From Flavobacterium rakeshii (GTDB lineage: Bacteria > Bacteroidota > Bacteroidia > Flavobacteriales > Flavobacteriaceae), in the NCBI RefSeq assembly GCF_009741375.1, contig NZ_WOWP01000062.1:178568-242567 (forward strand): 64,000 nucleotides of DNA. The letters are read 5' to 3'. Position 1 is the first letter of the stretch. Each line of letters starts with the position of its first letter. A program made the translations under genes and the position numbers. The notes beneath the pieces are model-generated. The model was not told the origin of the DNA. It worked only from the letters and a program-made list of their open reading frames with translations, and ran no database searches. Of the stretch, positions 54,804 through 62,886 are shown in pieces.

Positions 54804-54832
54804 AAAAGCCAGTCGTAATGACTGGCTTTTTT
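54804..54832 (+). terminator. Terminator of tRNA-Asn
   Basis: Eleven-base stem AAAAGCCAGTC / GACTGGCTTTT with loop GTAAT and T run. Confidence 0.85.
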
Positions 54833-54833
54833 G

Positions 54834-54857
54834 TTTTATAGCGGTTTTGTTAGCTTT
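54834..54857 (+). repeat. Imperfect direct repeat, left copy
   Basis: TTTTATAGCGGTTTTGTTAG plus CTTT; matches 55501-55524 at 22 of 24 positions. The pair flanks the AT-rich gene 54965-55429 just after tRNA-Asn. Confidence 0.55.
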
Positions 54858-54964
54858 CATTAAATTATTATGGGTAATCAGAATAATATTAAATTTACGT
54901 AGCTAAAGCGGCATGGATTTAATTTATATGATTTTGGCTAATTAAATAGTAAATTAATACGATT

Positions 54965-55429
54965 ATGAAAAAACTCATTTTGATATTTTTAATTTCATTT
55001 AATTGTTTTTCCCAAGATAGTTGTGTTTGGTTTCCTGCTAAATATGTTGAGGCTTTAAAGTCGGCAAGTGTTGCAGATGAGGAATATTTAATGCCTATCG
55101 AGGCGATTGAGTTTAATAATAACGGTTTATTTATTAATTTTTTCAGAGGGGAAGTGAATCCTGTAGTATATGAAAAAGTTAAAATAGACGGTATAACTAA
55201 GTTAGAGCTTCCCAGTTTAAAAGCACATGTGAACTTAAAATACTATTCGAGTGATTATGCAGAACAAATAGAAAACACTAAGTTCTATATTATTATTGAT
55301 GATAATGATTTAATTTTAGAAGTTATTTTAAACGGAAATATAGAGAGAATCTATTTTGTTAATCATATTAATGATTATGTTTTCAAAGACATTATAGAAT
55401 CAAAACAATATTTTAAAAAGATAGAGTAG
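54965..55429 (+). CDS. Exported small protein, function unknown, AT-rich
   Basis: 154 residues. Signal peptide (MKKLILIFLISFNCFSQDS), then a soluble beta-rich domain with no recognised motif. Codon use is very AT-rich and unlike that of rseP or metG. It lies alone between two copies of a 24-base imperfect repeat, so it may have been inserted after tRNA-Asn (inference). Confidence 0.6.
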   Translation: MKKLILIFLISFNCFSQDSCVWFPAKYVEALKSASVADEEYLMPIEAIEFNNNGLFINFFRGEVNPVVYEKVKIDGITKLELPSLKAHVNLKYYSSDYAEQIENTKFYIIIDDNDLILEVILNGNIERIYFVNHINDYVFKDIIESKQYFKKIE

Positions 55430-55500
55430 TTTATAATAATTACTTATCAGTAACTCTTATTCTAAATAATTAAGAATAAATTAAAAAGTGACTTTTATTA

Positions 55501-55524
55501 TTTTATAGTGCTTTTGTTAGCTTT
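55501..55524 (+). repeat. Imperfect direct repeat, right copy
   Basis: TTTTATAGTGCTTTTGTTAG plus CTTT; see 54834-54857. Confidence 0.55.
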
Positions 55525-55821
55525 TAAGGCTATATCTTCAATTAAACCGTTTTCCTGCTTTTTGTTGTTGTAATAAAGGGCTGTGTTCAACGCAGTATTT
55601 AAAATGGAGTAGAAATATACTAATGATTGTTTTGATGGCTGTAAGTGAATAAAAAGCATTATTAGGAAATAGTGGTTTCATTATTGTAAAAAGCACTTGG
55701 AGGAGCTTTAAAGTATTATCTGAATTATTGCTGGACTATTAGTGCGAGTATAATAACAAGTTGTTGTTAGAACGAGGATATAAGGGCAGATAGAAAAAAG
55801 GAATTTATTTTGTAGAAAATA
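55525..55821. other. Gene-poor AT-rich stretch, possible decayed sequence
   Basis: No supportable gene. On the minus strand a 53-codon frame (55498-55659) and an overlapping 47-codon frame are open, both of plausible composition, but neither has a recognised family or a leader. This fits decayed coding sequence rather than a live gene. No CRISPR, tRNA or clear promoter seen. Confidence 0.4.
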
Positions 55822-55853
55822 AAAAGAAGAGGCTAACCCAAGCCTCTTCTTTT
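55822..55853. terminator. Terminator after the broken gene
   Basis: Thirteen-base perfect stem AAAAGAAGAGGCT / AGCCTCTTCTTTT with loop AACCCA. It lies just past the stop of the minus-strand pseudogene and so probably once ended that transcript. Confidence 0.75.
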
Positions 55854-56250
55854 AAAATGTCGTTTTTATTAACAGGTCTACTTTTCCGTCAGTTAATATT
55901 ATGTCATATTCACCTTCAGGTATTATGTTGTAATTTGTATTAAGACCAAGGTTTTGCAAACTTGTTGTGTCAATCAAAAGATTTTTGGGTGTAAAATTAC
56001 CGAAGGTATTCCTGCGATACTTACTTCATCGTTTTGAAACAATGTTTTACGGTTAATCTGAAGGGTAAAAGACATCTCGTTAATTTTATAAGCAGTAGCC
56101 AAGCTTGTCCCGGTATTAAAGCTGTCGAAGGTTGCCGAACATATTCCTCGACCAAAACAATCTGAAGTTTTTGCTCGTTTATAAGCTGCATCTACCTAGA
56201 ATTTCTGGGTAAAAAAATCCCTGGCAACAGTAGGACTGCTGCTGTATATC
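55852..56250 (-). pseudogene. Broken gene for a small flavobacterial protein
   Basis: Minus-strand translation gives a continuous protein-like sequence (TVARDFFTQKF ... VDAAYKRAKTSDCFGRGIC ... YKINEMSFTLQINRK ... VSIAGIPS, then in another frame GNFTPKNLLIDTTS ... DIILTDGKVDLLI) interrupted by an in-frame TAG at 56196-56198 and a one-base frameshift near 56000. Another stop bounds it near 56250, and no start codon was found. The pattern resembles short flavobacterial proteins of unknown role. Sequencing error could explain one lesion but not both. Confidence 0.6.
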
Positions 56251-56256
56251 TAATTT

Positions 56257-56493
56257 TTATTGATACCTTAACAGTATAAGGCTTTTCATAAAGTTTATGG
56301 TTATAAACAATAGGTTTACTATACAGGTAAATAAAAATACTAAGGCAGTTTCCCGTGTGTTAGTAAACTTTTCATCACCATTTTTAAGATAACTTACCAT
56401 TTCATCATAATTTGACAAGTCTATTATGAGGTATAGGCTTATTACATTTAGTAAAATAATAAAAGGGTATATTATTTTTTTAAATAGTTTCAT
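56257..56493 (-). CDS. Small two-helix membrane protein, function unknown
   Basis: 78 residues: helices at about 8-26 (YPFIILLNVISLYLIIDL) and 49-72 (ALVFLFTCIVNLLFITINFM), with a polar loop between (SNYDEMVSYLKNGDEKFTNTRE). No family known. One base separates it from the thioredoxin-like gene upstream, so co-expression is likely. Confidence 0.6.
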   Translation of the reverse strand: MKLFKKIIYPFIILLNVISLYLIIDLSNYDEMVSYLKNGDEKFTNTRETALVFLFTCIVNLLFITINFMKSLILLRYQ

Positions 56494-56494
56494 G

Positions 56495-57628
56495 TTATTT
56501 TACAATTTGTTCAATTCTGTTTTGAGTTTCCTCTGTATATCCCATCCAAGTATCTAAAAGTACTCCGTTAGGGGCAAACAGATAATAGGTAGGTGTACCC
56601 GCAACATAATATTTCAAATAAGCTTCATTAAACTCTCCATCAGTATTCCAGATAAAGTCCCATGGGCGTTCCTCCTTATTAGAAAAAATTTCAAAATGTT
56701 CCTTATTATTGCCTGTATAATAGGATATAATTTTTATTTTATCAGCTTTATTGTTGTAGAAATCATTTAGCATTGGTAATGCATTTTTGCTATTGCTACA
56801 TGTAGGAGAAGAGAAATCTAGAAGGACGTACTTTCCATCAAAGTATTTTGAGAATTTTTCTAGTTTGCCGTCTCTATTAAGGGCTTTAAAATTGGTGAAT
56901 TTATCACCTGCTGCCGGCTTAACTGTATTCAATTGTACTTTTATCGCTTCAGCATATTTATTTTTCTTCATTTTTGATGAAAGAGAGCTATATACGTCCT
57001 TAAGTTCGCTATCTGTATAAGAGAGTGCTTTATAAAGGTACATTAGATAAAGGCAGTAATAAGTATTACTGTTTTCCTTAATAAATTGTTTTTCTACAGC
57101 CCTTTCTTCTTGAGAAATTTGTTCTAAAACGCCACCAGAGCCTAAATAAATATTTTTAATACTGTCATTCCATTTACCCTCTTCATATATTTTACGCATT
57201 TCCTGTTCGGCATCAAACTTCTTGGTTTTGTAAGGTTGTGTCAGCTTATCCAGTTTTGATTTAACCGAATTATGTTCAGAACCTTCAATTGTAAGGTTGT
57301 TAGGTAAATCAGAAATATTACCGTTTATTTTTATTTCCTCATTACTAAAATACATAAAGGTGAACTGGTTTATCTTATCGTTCATTACCTGTAATACGTA
57401 TGACTTTGGTTCAGTATTACTAAATCCTGTCAATACAAACGTATTATCTCTCACTGTTGCAGAGTCTACAAGCTTTTGGGTATCTGTTTCATATAAAATG
57501 ACCTTTGAGCCATCGCGTAATCCTGTAATATTAGCTTCAATAAGAAAATTATCTTTTAAAATTGAAAAGGAACTAAAAGCAATAAAGCTTAAAAATAAAA
57601 GTACTGAGTGATACATGTTTTTTTTCAT
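56495..57628 (-). CDS. Exported DUF4369/thioredoxin-like protein with CxxS site
   Basis: 377 residues. Signal peptide, then a DUF4369-type beta domain (~28-115; LIEANITGLRDGSKVILYE), a helical linker, and a TlpA-like thioredoxin domain (~240-377; GKYVLLDFSSPTCSNSKNALP). The active site is C277-S-N-S280: the second Cys of CxxC is Ser, and the usual Trp before it is not present. cis-Pro is in VAGTPTYYLF. Family members reduce periplasmic disulfides, but this one can at best be monothiol or a binding protein. Divergent from the TPR/AraC gene. Confidence 0.85.
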   Translation of the reverse strand: MKKNMYHSVLLFLSFIAFSSFSILKDNFLIEANITGLRDGSKVILYETDTQKLVDSATVRDNTFVLTGFSNTEPKSYVLQVMNDKINQFTFMYFSNEEIKINGNISDLPNNLTIEGSEHNSVKSKLDKLTQPYKTKKFDAEQEMRKIYEEGKWNDSIKNIYLGSGGVLEQISQEERAVEKQFIKENSNTYYCLYLMYLYKALSYTDSELKDVYSSLSSKMKKNKYAEAIKVQLNTVKPAAGDKFTNFKALNRDGKLEKFSKYFDGKYVLLDFSSPTCSNSKNALPMLNDFYNNKADKIKIISYYTGNNKEHFEIFSNKEERPWDFIWNTDGEFNEAYLKYYVAGTPTYYLFAPNGVLLDTWMGYTEETQNRIEQIVK

Positions 57629-57772
57629 TTTTTAAATTTTAAGGTGGTTTTTAGTTTTCTTCAGTTCTTTTTGTCCGGACTAAAAATTGAACTTTGGGTT
57701 TTAAAAAAGTTGGTTGGTTAACGATGTCAAAACTATAGCGTTAAAAAGCAGTTTGCAAGCCTTATAAACTGC

Positions 57773-57811
57773 AATTCGTAAATTACAAGTACCTAATTCA
57801 TGAATTACATG
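57773..57811. promoter_or_regulatory. Direct repeat 22 bases apart between divergent genes
   Basis: AATTCGTAAATTACAAG (57773-57789) and AATTCATGAATTACATG (57795-57811) agree at 14 of 17 positions and lie two helical turns apart. Such spacing is usual for AraC-type binding; the TPR/AraC regulator beside it is the likely ligand (inference). The remaining gap (57629-57959) holds no gene. Confidence 0.45.
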
Positions 57812-57959
57812 TTGGTTTTTCGGGGTAAAAATCTGATTTAAAGTAATTTGTGTATATGTAAAAGAGTTAGTGTTTTTTTTGTAGTATTAATACATATATT
57901 TACATTCTTACTATTGATTTTGCCTATAAAAATGTAAAAAAACGCCTTATAGTTTTAGA

Positions 57960-59654
57960 ATGAAGAAATTTAGTCCCCTATTATATTTTCTTTTTTTTGG
58001 ATGTATTAATCCAACTTTTGGTCAAAAAATTCCCGATTCATTACTACATAAAGATTATGATGCTTTAAGAGGAAGCATATATACTATTGGGAATGATAGT
58101 GTGAGGGTTTGGCCATACCTAAACGCATATTTGGCTAAAGCCAGGATTGATAATAATTTTGAGAGATTAAGCGAAGCTTATGAAAGTATGGCTTATCGTT
58201 CAAATCAAAAAGCATTGACTTATGCCGATAGTACTGTTTTTTTTGCGGAAAAAACAAACAGTGAAAGGGTTTTAGGCAATGCTTATTTAGTAAAAGCATT
58301 TATACTTCATAGTAAGTCGAAATATAAAAAGGCACTGGATTATTATTTGTTAGCCGATGATCACCTTAAAGGTGTTGAGGAAAGTTATTTGCATTATGAT
58401 GTAAAATTCGGTATAGCTAACATTAAATACTATTTGGGTTATTATGACGAGGCACTTGTTTTGTATAAACAATGTGCTGATTTTTATAAAGAAAATGAAC
58501 CAAAAGGATATTTAACAGCATTATACTCTATAAGCCGCTGCTATAATAAATTAGAGAAGTATGATTTATGTACCCTTACAAATCAGGAAGCCTTAAAAGT
58601 CGCAAAATTATTAAAAGATAAAGATGCTATTTCATACATACATCATTCCCAAGGGATTAATATGTATTATAAAAAACAGTATAATGAGGCTATAAAAAAT
58701 ACTAATCTTGCTTTACCTGGCATTATTAAAAACAATGATTTTACTAATGAATCGGTTGCTTATTACTATTTAGGAAAATGTTATTCTGCTTTAAACGATA
58801 AAAAGAAAGCAATTGTTTATTATAAAAAAGTAGATAAAATATTTAAAGATAAAGAGTATGTAAAAACAGAAATAAGACCTGCATATGAGGAGCTTATTAA
58901 TTACTATAAAGATAAAGGTGATTTAAAAATTCAGCTACATTATATTAATCAGTTAATAAAGGTTGATAGTCTTATAAATAAAAACTTTGTTTACCTGTCG
59001 GGCAAAATTCATAAAGAATATGACACTAAGTTACTACTTAGCGAGAAAAATAAAGTTGAAAAGGAGTTGGAAAGCAAGCATACTATAACTATTATATTAT
59101 ACTGTACAGTAGTTTTGCTCTTTGCTCTTATTTTGTTTGTTTCTTTCAGGTATTACAAAAGCCAGAAAAAATTCAGGAAAAGATTTGAGGAGTTAATGAT
59201 GAAGGATAATGTACCCGAAGAGAAAAATACTGTAATGAGCATAAAGCCTGAAGTGGCCGATACTACCGATGTTGCCGAAACTAAAAAACCGGATATAAAC
59301 GAGGAAGTAATACAGTCTATATTAGCACAATTAGAAAAATTTGAGGCTAAAAATAAGTTTCTTCAAAAAGATCTTACACTAATAAACCTTGCTTCAAAGT
59401 TTAATACAAACTCTAATTATTTGTCTAAAGTAATAAACTATTACAAGGATAAGAGCTATATAAATTATATTAATGAGTTAAGAATTAACTATATAGTTAA
59501 TCTTTTAAAAGAGGATACTAAATATCGAAACTATACTATTAAAGCACTATCTGAAGAGGCGGGCTTTAATACTTCACAGCATTTTTCTAAGGCTTTTTAT
59601 GCAAAAACAGGTATTTATCCATCGTACTTTGTAACAGAGATAAATAAAAAATAG
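57960..59654 (+). CDS. TPR-transmembrane-AraC hybrid regulator
   Basis: 564 residues. Signal-like N-terminus (FSPLLYFLFFGCINPTFG), six or so TPRs (~60-330; SISRCYNKLEKYDLCTLTNQ, YYLGKCYSALNDKKKAIVYYKK), one membrane helix (~377-397; TIILYCTVVLLFALILFVSF), and a cytoplasmic C-terminal AraC helix-turn-helix (~470-564; LINLASKFNTNSNYLSKVINYYKDKSY ... GFNTSQHFSKAFYAKTGIYPS). This one-piece membrane sensor-regulator is typical of Bacteroidota. Probably controls the divergent thioredoxin-like pair. Confidence 0.9.
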   Translation: MKKFSPLLYFLFFGCINPTFGQKIPDSLLHKDYDALRGSIYTIGNDSVRVWPYLNAYLAKARIDNNFERLSEAYESMAYRSNQKALTYADSTVFFAEKTNSERVLGNAYLVKAFILHSKSKYKKALDYYLLADDHLKGVEESYLHYDVKFGIANIKYYLGYYDEALVLYKQCADFYKENEPKGYLTALYSISRCYNKLEKYDLCTLTNQEALKVAKLLKDKDAISYIHHSQGINMYYKKQYNEAIKNTNLALPGIIKNNDFTNESVAYYYLGKCYSALNDKKKAIVYYKKVDKIFKDKEYVKTEIRPAYEELINYYKDKGDLKIQLHYINQLIKVDSLINKNFVYLSGKIHKEYDTKLLLSEKNKVEKELESKHTITIILYCTVVLLFALILFVSFRYYKSQKKFRKRFEELMMKDNVPEEKNTVMSIKPEVADTTDVAETKKPDINEEVIQSILAQLEKFEAKNKFLQKDLTLINLASKFNTNSNYLSKVINYYKDKSYINYINELRINYIVNLLKEDTKYRNYTIKALSEEAGFNTSQHFSKAFYAKTGIYPSYFVTEINKK

Positions 59655-59674
59655 CGAGTTGTTTGTTATTGTTT

Positions 59675-60250
59675 TTAGGAGTGTATAACCTTTTTTGTTA
59701 TGACTTGTAACTGCGGTACAATTTTCTGCTCAAACCATGGGTTTTTCTTTTGCCATATCTTGTTTCTGGGTGAAGGATGTACCAAGGGTAGGTAATGTGG
59801 TAAAAATTCGCTGTAAGCCTTTACAGTGTCGGTTAGGGTGGGTTTTAATTTGTTTCCTAAATAATACTTTTGAGCATATTGACCTATTAATAGTATAAGC
59901 TGCGGATTTGTTATAGCTTCCAGTAGCTTTTTATGCCATAAAGGTGCGCATTCGGACCTTGGGGGTAAATCACCCGATTTTCCCTTGCCGGGATAGCAAA
60001 ACCCCATAGGAATGAGTGCAAACAGCTCGGGATTGTAAAACTGTTCCTTTGTTACATTAAGCCATCTTCGCAATTCATTTCCGCTTTGGTCGTCCCATGG
60101 TATGCCTGAGTTTTGAACTTTAAGCCCTGGTGCCTGTCCTATGATAATTATTTTAGAATCAGTATGAGCCTGAACAACGGGTTTTGGTGTGAAAGGAAGT
60201 TGTTCTTTACATTGTATGCAATGCTGTATTTGGGATAAAAGCTCGTTCAT
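59675..60250 (-). CDS. Uracil-DNA glycosylase, family 4-like with Fe-S cysteines
   Basis: 191 residues. Motif A GQAPG at 38-42, motif B HPSPRN near 158-163. Four cysteines at 11, 14, 85 and 101 (CIQC; GFCYPGKG; SECAPLW) are spaced as the 4Fe-4S ligands of family 4 glycosylases. It removes uracil from DNA. The gene points towards the TPR/AraC gene (convergent) with 20 bases between. Confidence 0.85.
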   Translation of the reverse strand: MNELLSQIQHCIQCKEQLPFTPKPVVQAHTDSKIIIIGQAPGLKVQNSGIPWDDQSGNELRRWLNVTKEQFYNPELFALIPMGFCYPGKGKSGDLPPRSECAPLWHKKLLEAITNPQLILLIGQYAQKYYLGNKLKPTLTDTVKAYSEFLPHYLPLVHPSPRNKIWQKKNPWFEQKIVPQLQVITKKVIHS

Positions 60251-60309
60251 AGTTGTTATAATAAGTATAAAGTTAAAAAAATAACTATTGGGGGCGTGGT
60301 ATGAATTTG

Positions 60310-60341
60310 TTTGGCTGGCAACTAAAAACTTTTTATTTTTG
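60310..60341 (+). promoter_or_regulatory. Bacteroidota-type promoter of tRNA-Arg
   Basis: TTTG at 60310-60313 and TATTTTTG at 60334-60341 with 20 bases between. Start expected near 60348, eight bases before the mature tRNA end. Confidence 0.65.
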
Positions 60342-60355
60342 CACCTCTAATATCA

Positions 60356-60427
60356 GGCCTCGTAGTTCAACGGATAGAATGGGAGTTTCCTAAACTTTTG
60401 ATACAGGTTCGATTCCTGTCGAGGCTA
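60356..60427 (+). tRNA. tRNA-Arg (CCT), element attachment site
   Basis: 72 bases. Acceptor GGCCTCG with CGAGGCT (one G-U); D stem GTTC/GAAT; anticodon stem GGAGT/ACTTT with loop TTCCTAA, anticodon CCT; T arm ACAGG-TTCGATT-CCTGT; discriminator A. The 3' part overlaps, on the other strand, the end of the serine recombinase gene. Confidence 0.93.
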
Positions 60428-61955
60428 CAAGACCGGAAAGGAGTGAAAAATCATCTCTTTTCTGGTCTTTTTTGTTTTGTAAGTTGCTGTTTATCAAAAA
60501 CATGAACCTCGCAGCTTCATTGACTCTAAAAGTTCGACATTCATTTCCGTCAAAACATATTTTTTCCGGAAATATCGAACTTATGATCTCTCTTTTCTTT
60601 CTTATATCTCCTTCTTTATACAGGGTGTGTAATCGGGAGAGCGCATGAACAGCGGAGTCCAAGAGTTTTGATATAGTTCGAGAATTGTTTTGTTGATCAC
60701 TTTTGTCGGTTAGTTCAGCTTCAAGCCTTATTATTTTATTTTCGCACTCTGACTTAATCTCTTTATACTCCTTTGAATCAATTGCATCAGAAAGTAATAG
60801 GTCACGTGCTTTAGAAATTCTAGCATTTAACTTGTCAATCTGATCAGTTACCCTTTTGATTGTATTTTGCTTTTTTGAAGAGCGTTTTTTATATAAATCA
60901 AGTACTACTATTTTATATAAATCCTTTACCACTGGTAGAGGGACATATTTTTTCAGTTCTTCTTCAAAAATTAGATTTAATTTATCTGCCCTGAATCTGA
61001 ATTTACAAGGCGAAACGCAATGATAATAGTGGTAAAGGTAGTACGCTCCTTTGGAGGCACTCCCTGTAAGCATACGTCCACAATCAGGACACACTAGGAA
61101 ACCTCGTAACGGAAATTGCTCTTTGACTGTGAGTACAGTTCTTATTCTTTCATTACGCTTTTTACCATCCAAAATGTCTTGTACTTTATAGAAAAGCTTT
61201 TCAGTTATTAAAGGCTCATGAATGCCTGGAACAAAATGAGCTTCCTCATCTTTATATTTTGGGATAAATATTTTTCCGCAATACACCGGATTTCTTACCA
61301 AAGTCCAAAAATTACCTCTGCTACACTTCATTCCTTTTTTATTGGCTTCTCTCCGCACTTCTTCAGCAGCTAGTATACCTTTGGATAGTTCTTTAAAAAC
61401 CCACCTTACATAGGTTGCCTGAGGCTCTTTAATTGCAATGATTTTTTTACCTTCTTCAGTTCGGATATTTTTATAGCCAAGCGGAGCAATTCCAAGGCAA
61501 CGGCCTTCTTTTTTTGCCCTGCGCATGCCATGAAAAGTATTTAACGCCCTTCTGTCATTTTCTACCTCTGGTGCTGCCAGATAGAAAGCCAGCATCATTT
61601 TATTTTCAGGAACAGATAAATCAAGCGGTTGTTCTATAGCCTGCGGCTCTACTCCGTAAGTTCTTAGTTTATTAATCATTTGATAGGCATCGCCTGCATT
61701 TCTGCTGAACCTGTCCCATTTCGTAAAAAGCACAAGATCTATCTTGTTCCTGTACTTTTTTAGGTTATTTTCCAGTTTCTTCCATTCCGGCCTGATAAAG
61801 CTTTTGGCAGAATGATCTTCATATATAACATTGCGTACCTGTATTGAATTAATTTCACAATAACGTCGTAAGACTTCTTCCTGATTTCTTTGAGAATAAC
61901 CTTTGTCAGCCTGTTCGTCTGTGCTGACCCTAACATATAAATCTGCAATTTTCAT
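60390..61955 (-). CDS. Large serine recombinase (site-specific integrase)
   Basis: 521 residues. Resolvase domain with catalytic Ser11 (LYVRVSTDEQ), and WDRFSRNAGDAYQM; recombinase domain (~155-260; RRAKKEGRCLGIAPLGYKN, NPVYCGKIFIPKY); zinc ribbon (CPDCGRMLTG ... CVSPCKFRF); C-terminal coiled coil. The last 12 residues (VASTGIEPVSKV) are the antisense of tRNA-Arg, and the stop lies in the anticodon loop region, so the C-terminus was probably made by integration. Large serine integrases more often use protein genes than tRNAs, which makes this site notable. Confidence 0.92.
   Translation of the reverse strand: MKIADLYVRVSTDEQADKGYSQRNQEEVLRRYCEINSIQVRNVIYEDHSAKSFIRPEWKKLENNLKKYRNKIDLVLFTKWDRFSRNAGDAYQMINKLRTYGVEPQAIEQPLDLSVPENKMMLAFYLAAPEVENDRRALNTFHGMRRAKKEGRCLGIAPLGYKNIRTEEGKKIIAIKEPQATYVRWVFKELSKGILAAEEVRREANKKGMKCSRGNFWTLVRNPVYCGKIFIPKYKDEEAHFVPGIHEPLITEKLFYKVQDILDGKKRNERIRTVLTVKEQFPLRGFLVCPDCGRMLTGSASKGAYYLYHYYHCVSPCKFRFRADKLNLIFEEELKKYVPLPVVKDLYKIVVLDLYKKRSSKKQNTIKRVTDQIDKLNARISKARDLLLSDAIDSKEYKEIKSECENKIIRLEAELTDKSDQQNNSRTISKLLDSAVHALSRLHTLYKEGDIRKKREIISSIFPEKICFDGNECRTFRVNEAARFMFLINSNLQNKKDQKRDDFSLLSGLVASTGIEPVSKV
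60431..60473 (+). terminator. Terminator downstream of tRNA-Arg, inside the recombinase 3' end
   Basis: Thirteen-pair stem GACCGGAAAGGAG / CTCTTTTCTGGTC with two G-U pairs, then TTTTTT. It would end the tRNA transcript. It is coding sequence for the recombinase on the other strand and came with the element. Confidence 0.75.
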
Positions 61956-61980
61956 TGTTGTTAATTTTAAAATAGTTTAA

Positions 61981-62139
61981 CTAAGGAGGTAGCCTTAAGT
62001 ATTTTGTGAGTGCCATGTCGGCTATCAGATACAAAAAACAGAGTATTCGCTCTGCCTGATCTCTTGTAACGATAACTCCTTTTCTCCTGAGTATCTGCAT
62101 AGCAATTTCAGGAGTCACTTTGTCTTTTCCATTTTCCAT
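61981..62139 (-). CDS. 52-residue protein upstream of the recombinase
   Basis: ATG at 62137-62139, TAG at 61981-61983. The product is helical: TPEIAMQILRRKGVIVTRDQAE then a hydrophobic stretch RILCFLYLIADMALTKYL. It resembles the small basic proteins next to integrases of Bacteroidota elements. The start is preceded by GAGGAGGTGATTT, an almost perfect Shine-Dalgarno, which is rare in this phylum and speaks for real, strong translation. It ends 25 bases before the recombinase start and may be co-transcribed with it. Confidence 0.65.
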   Translation of the reverse strand: MENGKDKVTPEIAMQILRRKGVIVTRDQAERILCFLYLIADMALTKYLRLPP

Positions 62140-62167
62140 AAATCACCTCCTCTTTCGTTAAATGAAA

Positions 62168-62185
62168 AAGACCGTCTCCGGTCTT
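62168..62185 (-). terminator. Terminator or attenuator before the 52-residue gene
   Basis: Seven-base stem AAGACCG/CGGTCTT around TCTC; on the minus strand it is followed by TTTTTC, a terminator shape, 28 bases upstream of the small gene's ATG. Confidence 0.5.
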
Positions 62186-62277
62186 AATATGTTGACTGGT
62201 AAAGATAAAGAAGCGATTTAAAAATTTCTTGGTCAAAATTTACCCTTAAAATGTAATAGTTTTAAAAACAAAATATC

Positions 62278-62886
62278 ATGCTAAAAGAAAACCTCTCTCC
62301 CAAACAGATTTTAGTAGACCTGTCTTCAGTACAATGTCAGCTAAAGGACCTATTTAGCGATGATAATCGCTATAATTCCATAATAGACTTTTTAAGTGCT
62401 AAAGATTATTATAATGACCCTGATGTTCCCTACCCAACAATGAAGGAGGTAGAAAAGGACACAGGACTGTCGGCATCACAACTACGGAAAAAGCTATTGG
62501 AAATGTATGAACGTATTTTTGACTTTGAAAATGATGAAGGATTACGATTTTCTAAAACTCAATACACATTCTATCTTAAACACTACGAATTACATTCACA
62601 ATTTGTGGTTAGCAAATTGCCTCATGTTCCTAGAGCTGGGGAGCAAATCCTACTCCCATTCGCAAAAGCAAAAATGGGAACAGAATATTTTTATGTAGAT
62701 AAAATAGTTCACTATCTTGAAAATGACATACAAAATACCGTTATCTGGCTAAAAGGAGGTTTTTATAATTCTTACTGGCAAATAAGAAAAGATGAAGCCT
62801 TGCTTAAAAGAGAGTTGACTATTGACGATACTCACAAATTGATGGATTTCGAGTTAAAAGATAAATTAGGGTTGTCAAAATACTAA
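62278..62886 (+). CDS. Element-borne protein of unknown function
   Basis: 202 residues, soluble. One helical segment reads like a DNA-binding helix-turn-helix (YPTMKEVEKDTGLSASQLRKKL, about 48-69), followed by mixed strands (RAGEQILLPFAKAKMGTEYFYVDKIVHYL). I recognise no family. It is the only plus-strand gene of the element here, and its stop abuts the convergent stop at 62887. A regulatory role is possible from the HTH-like segment (inference). Confidence 0.65.
   Translation: MLKENLSPKQILVDLSSVQCQLKDLFSDDNRYNSIIDFLSAKDYYNDPDVPYPTMKEVEKDTGLSASQLRKKLLEMYERIFDFENDEGLRFSKTQYTFYLKHYELHSQFVVSKLPHVPRAGEQILLPFAKAKMGTEYFYVDKIVHYLENDIQNTVIWLKGGFYNSYWQIRKDEALLKRELTIDDTHKLMDFELKDKLGLSKY

Noticed and set aside
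55498..55659. 53-codon minus-strand ORF
   Set aside because: Reasonable composition, but an overlapping frame looks equally good, and its end lies in the direct repeat; kept only as a note in the gene-poor stretch.
62447..62455. GGAGG-like word inside the gene at 62278
   Set aside because: Internal to a longer open frame with no suitable start after it.
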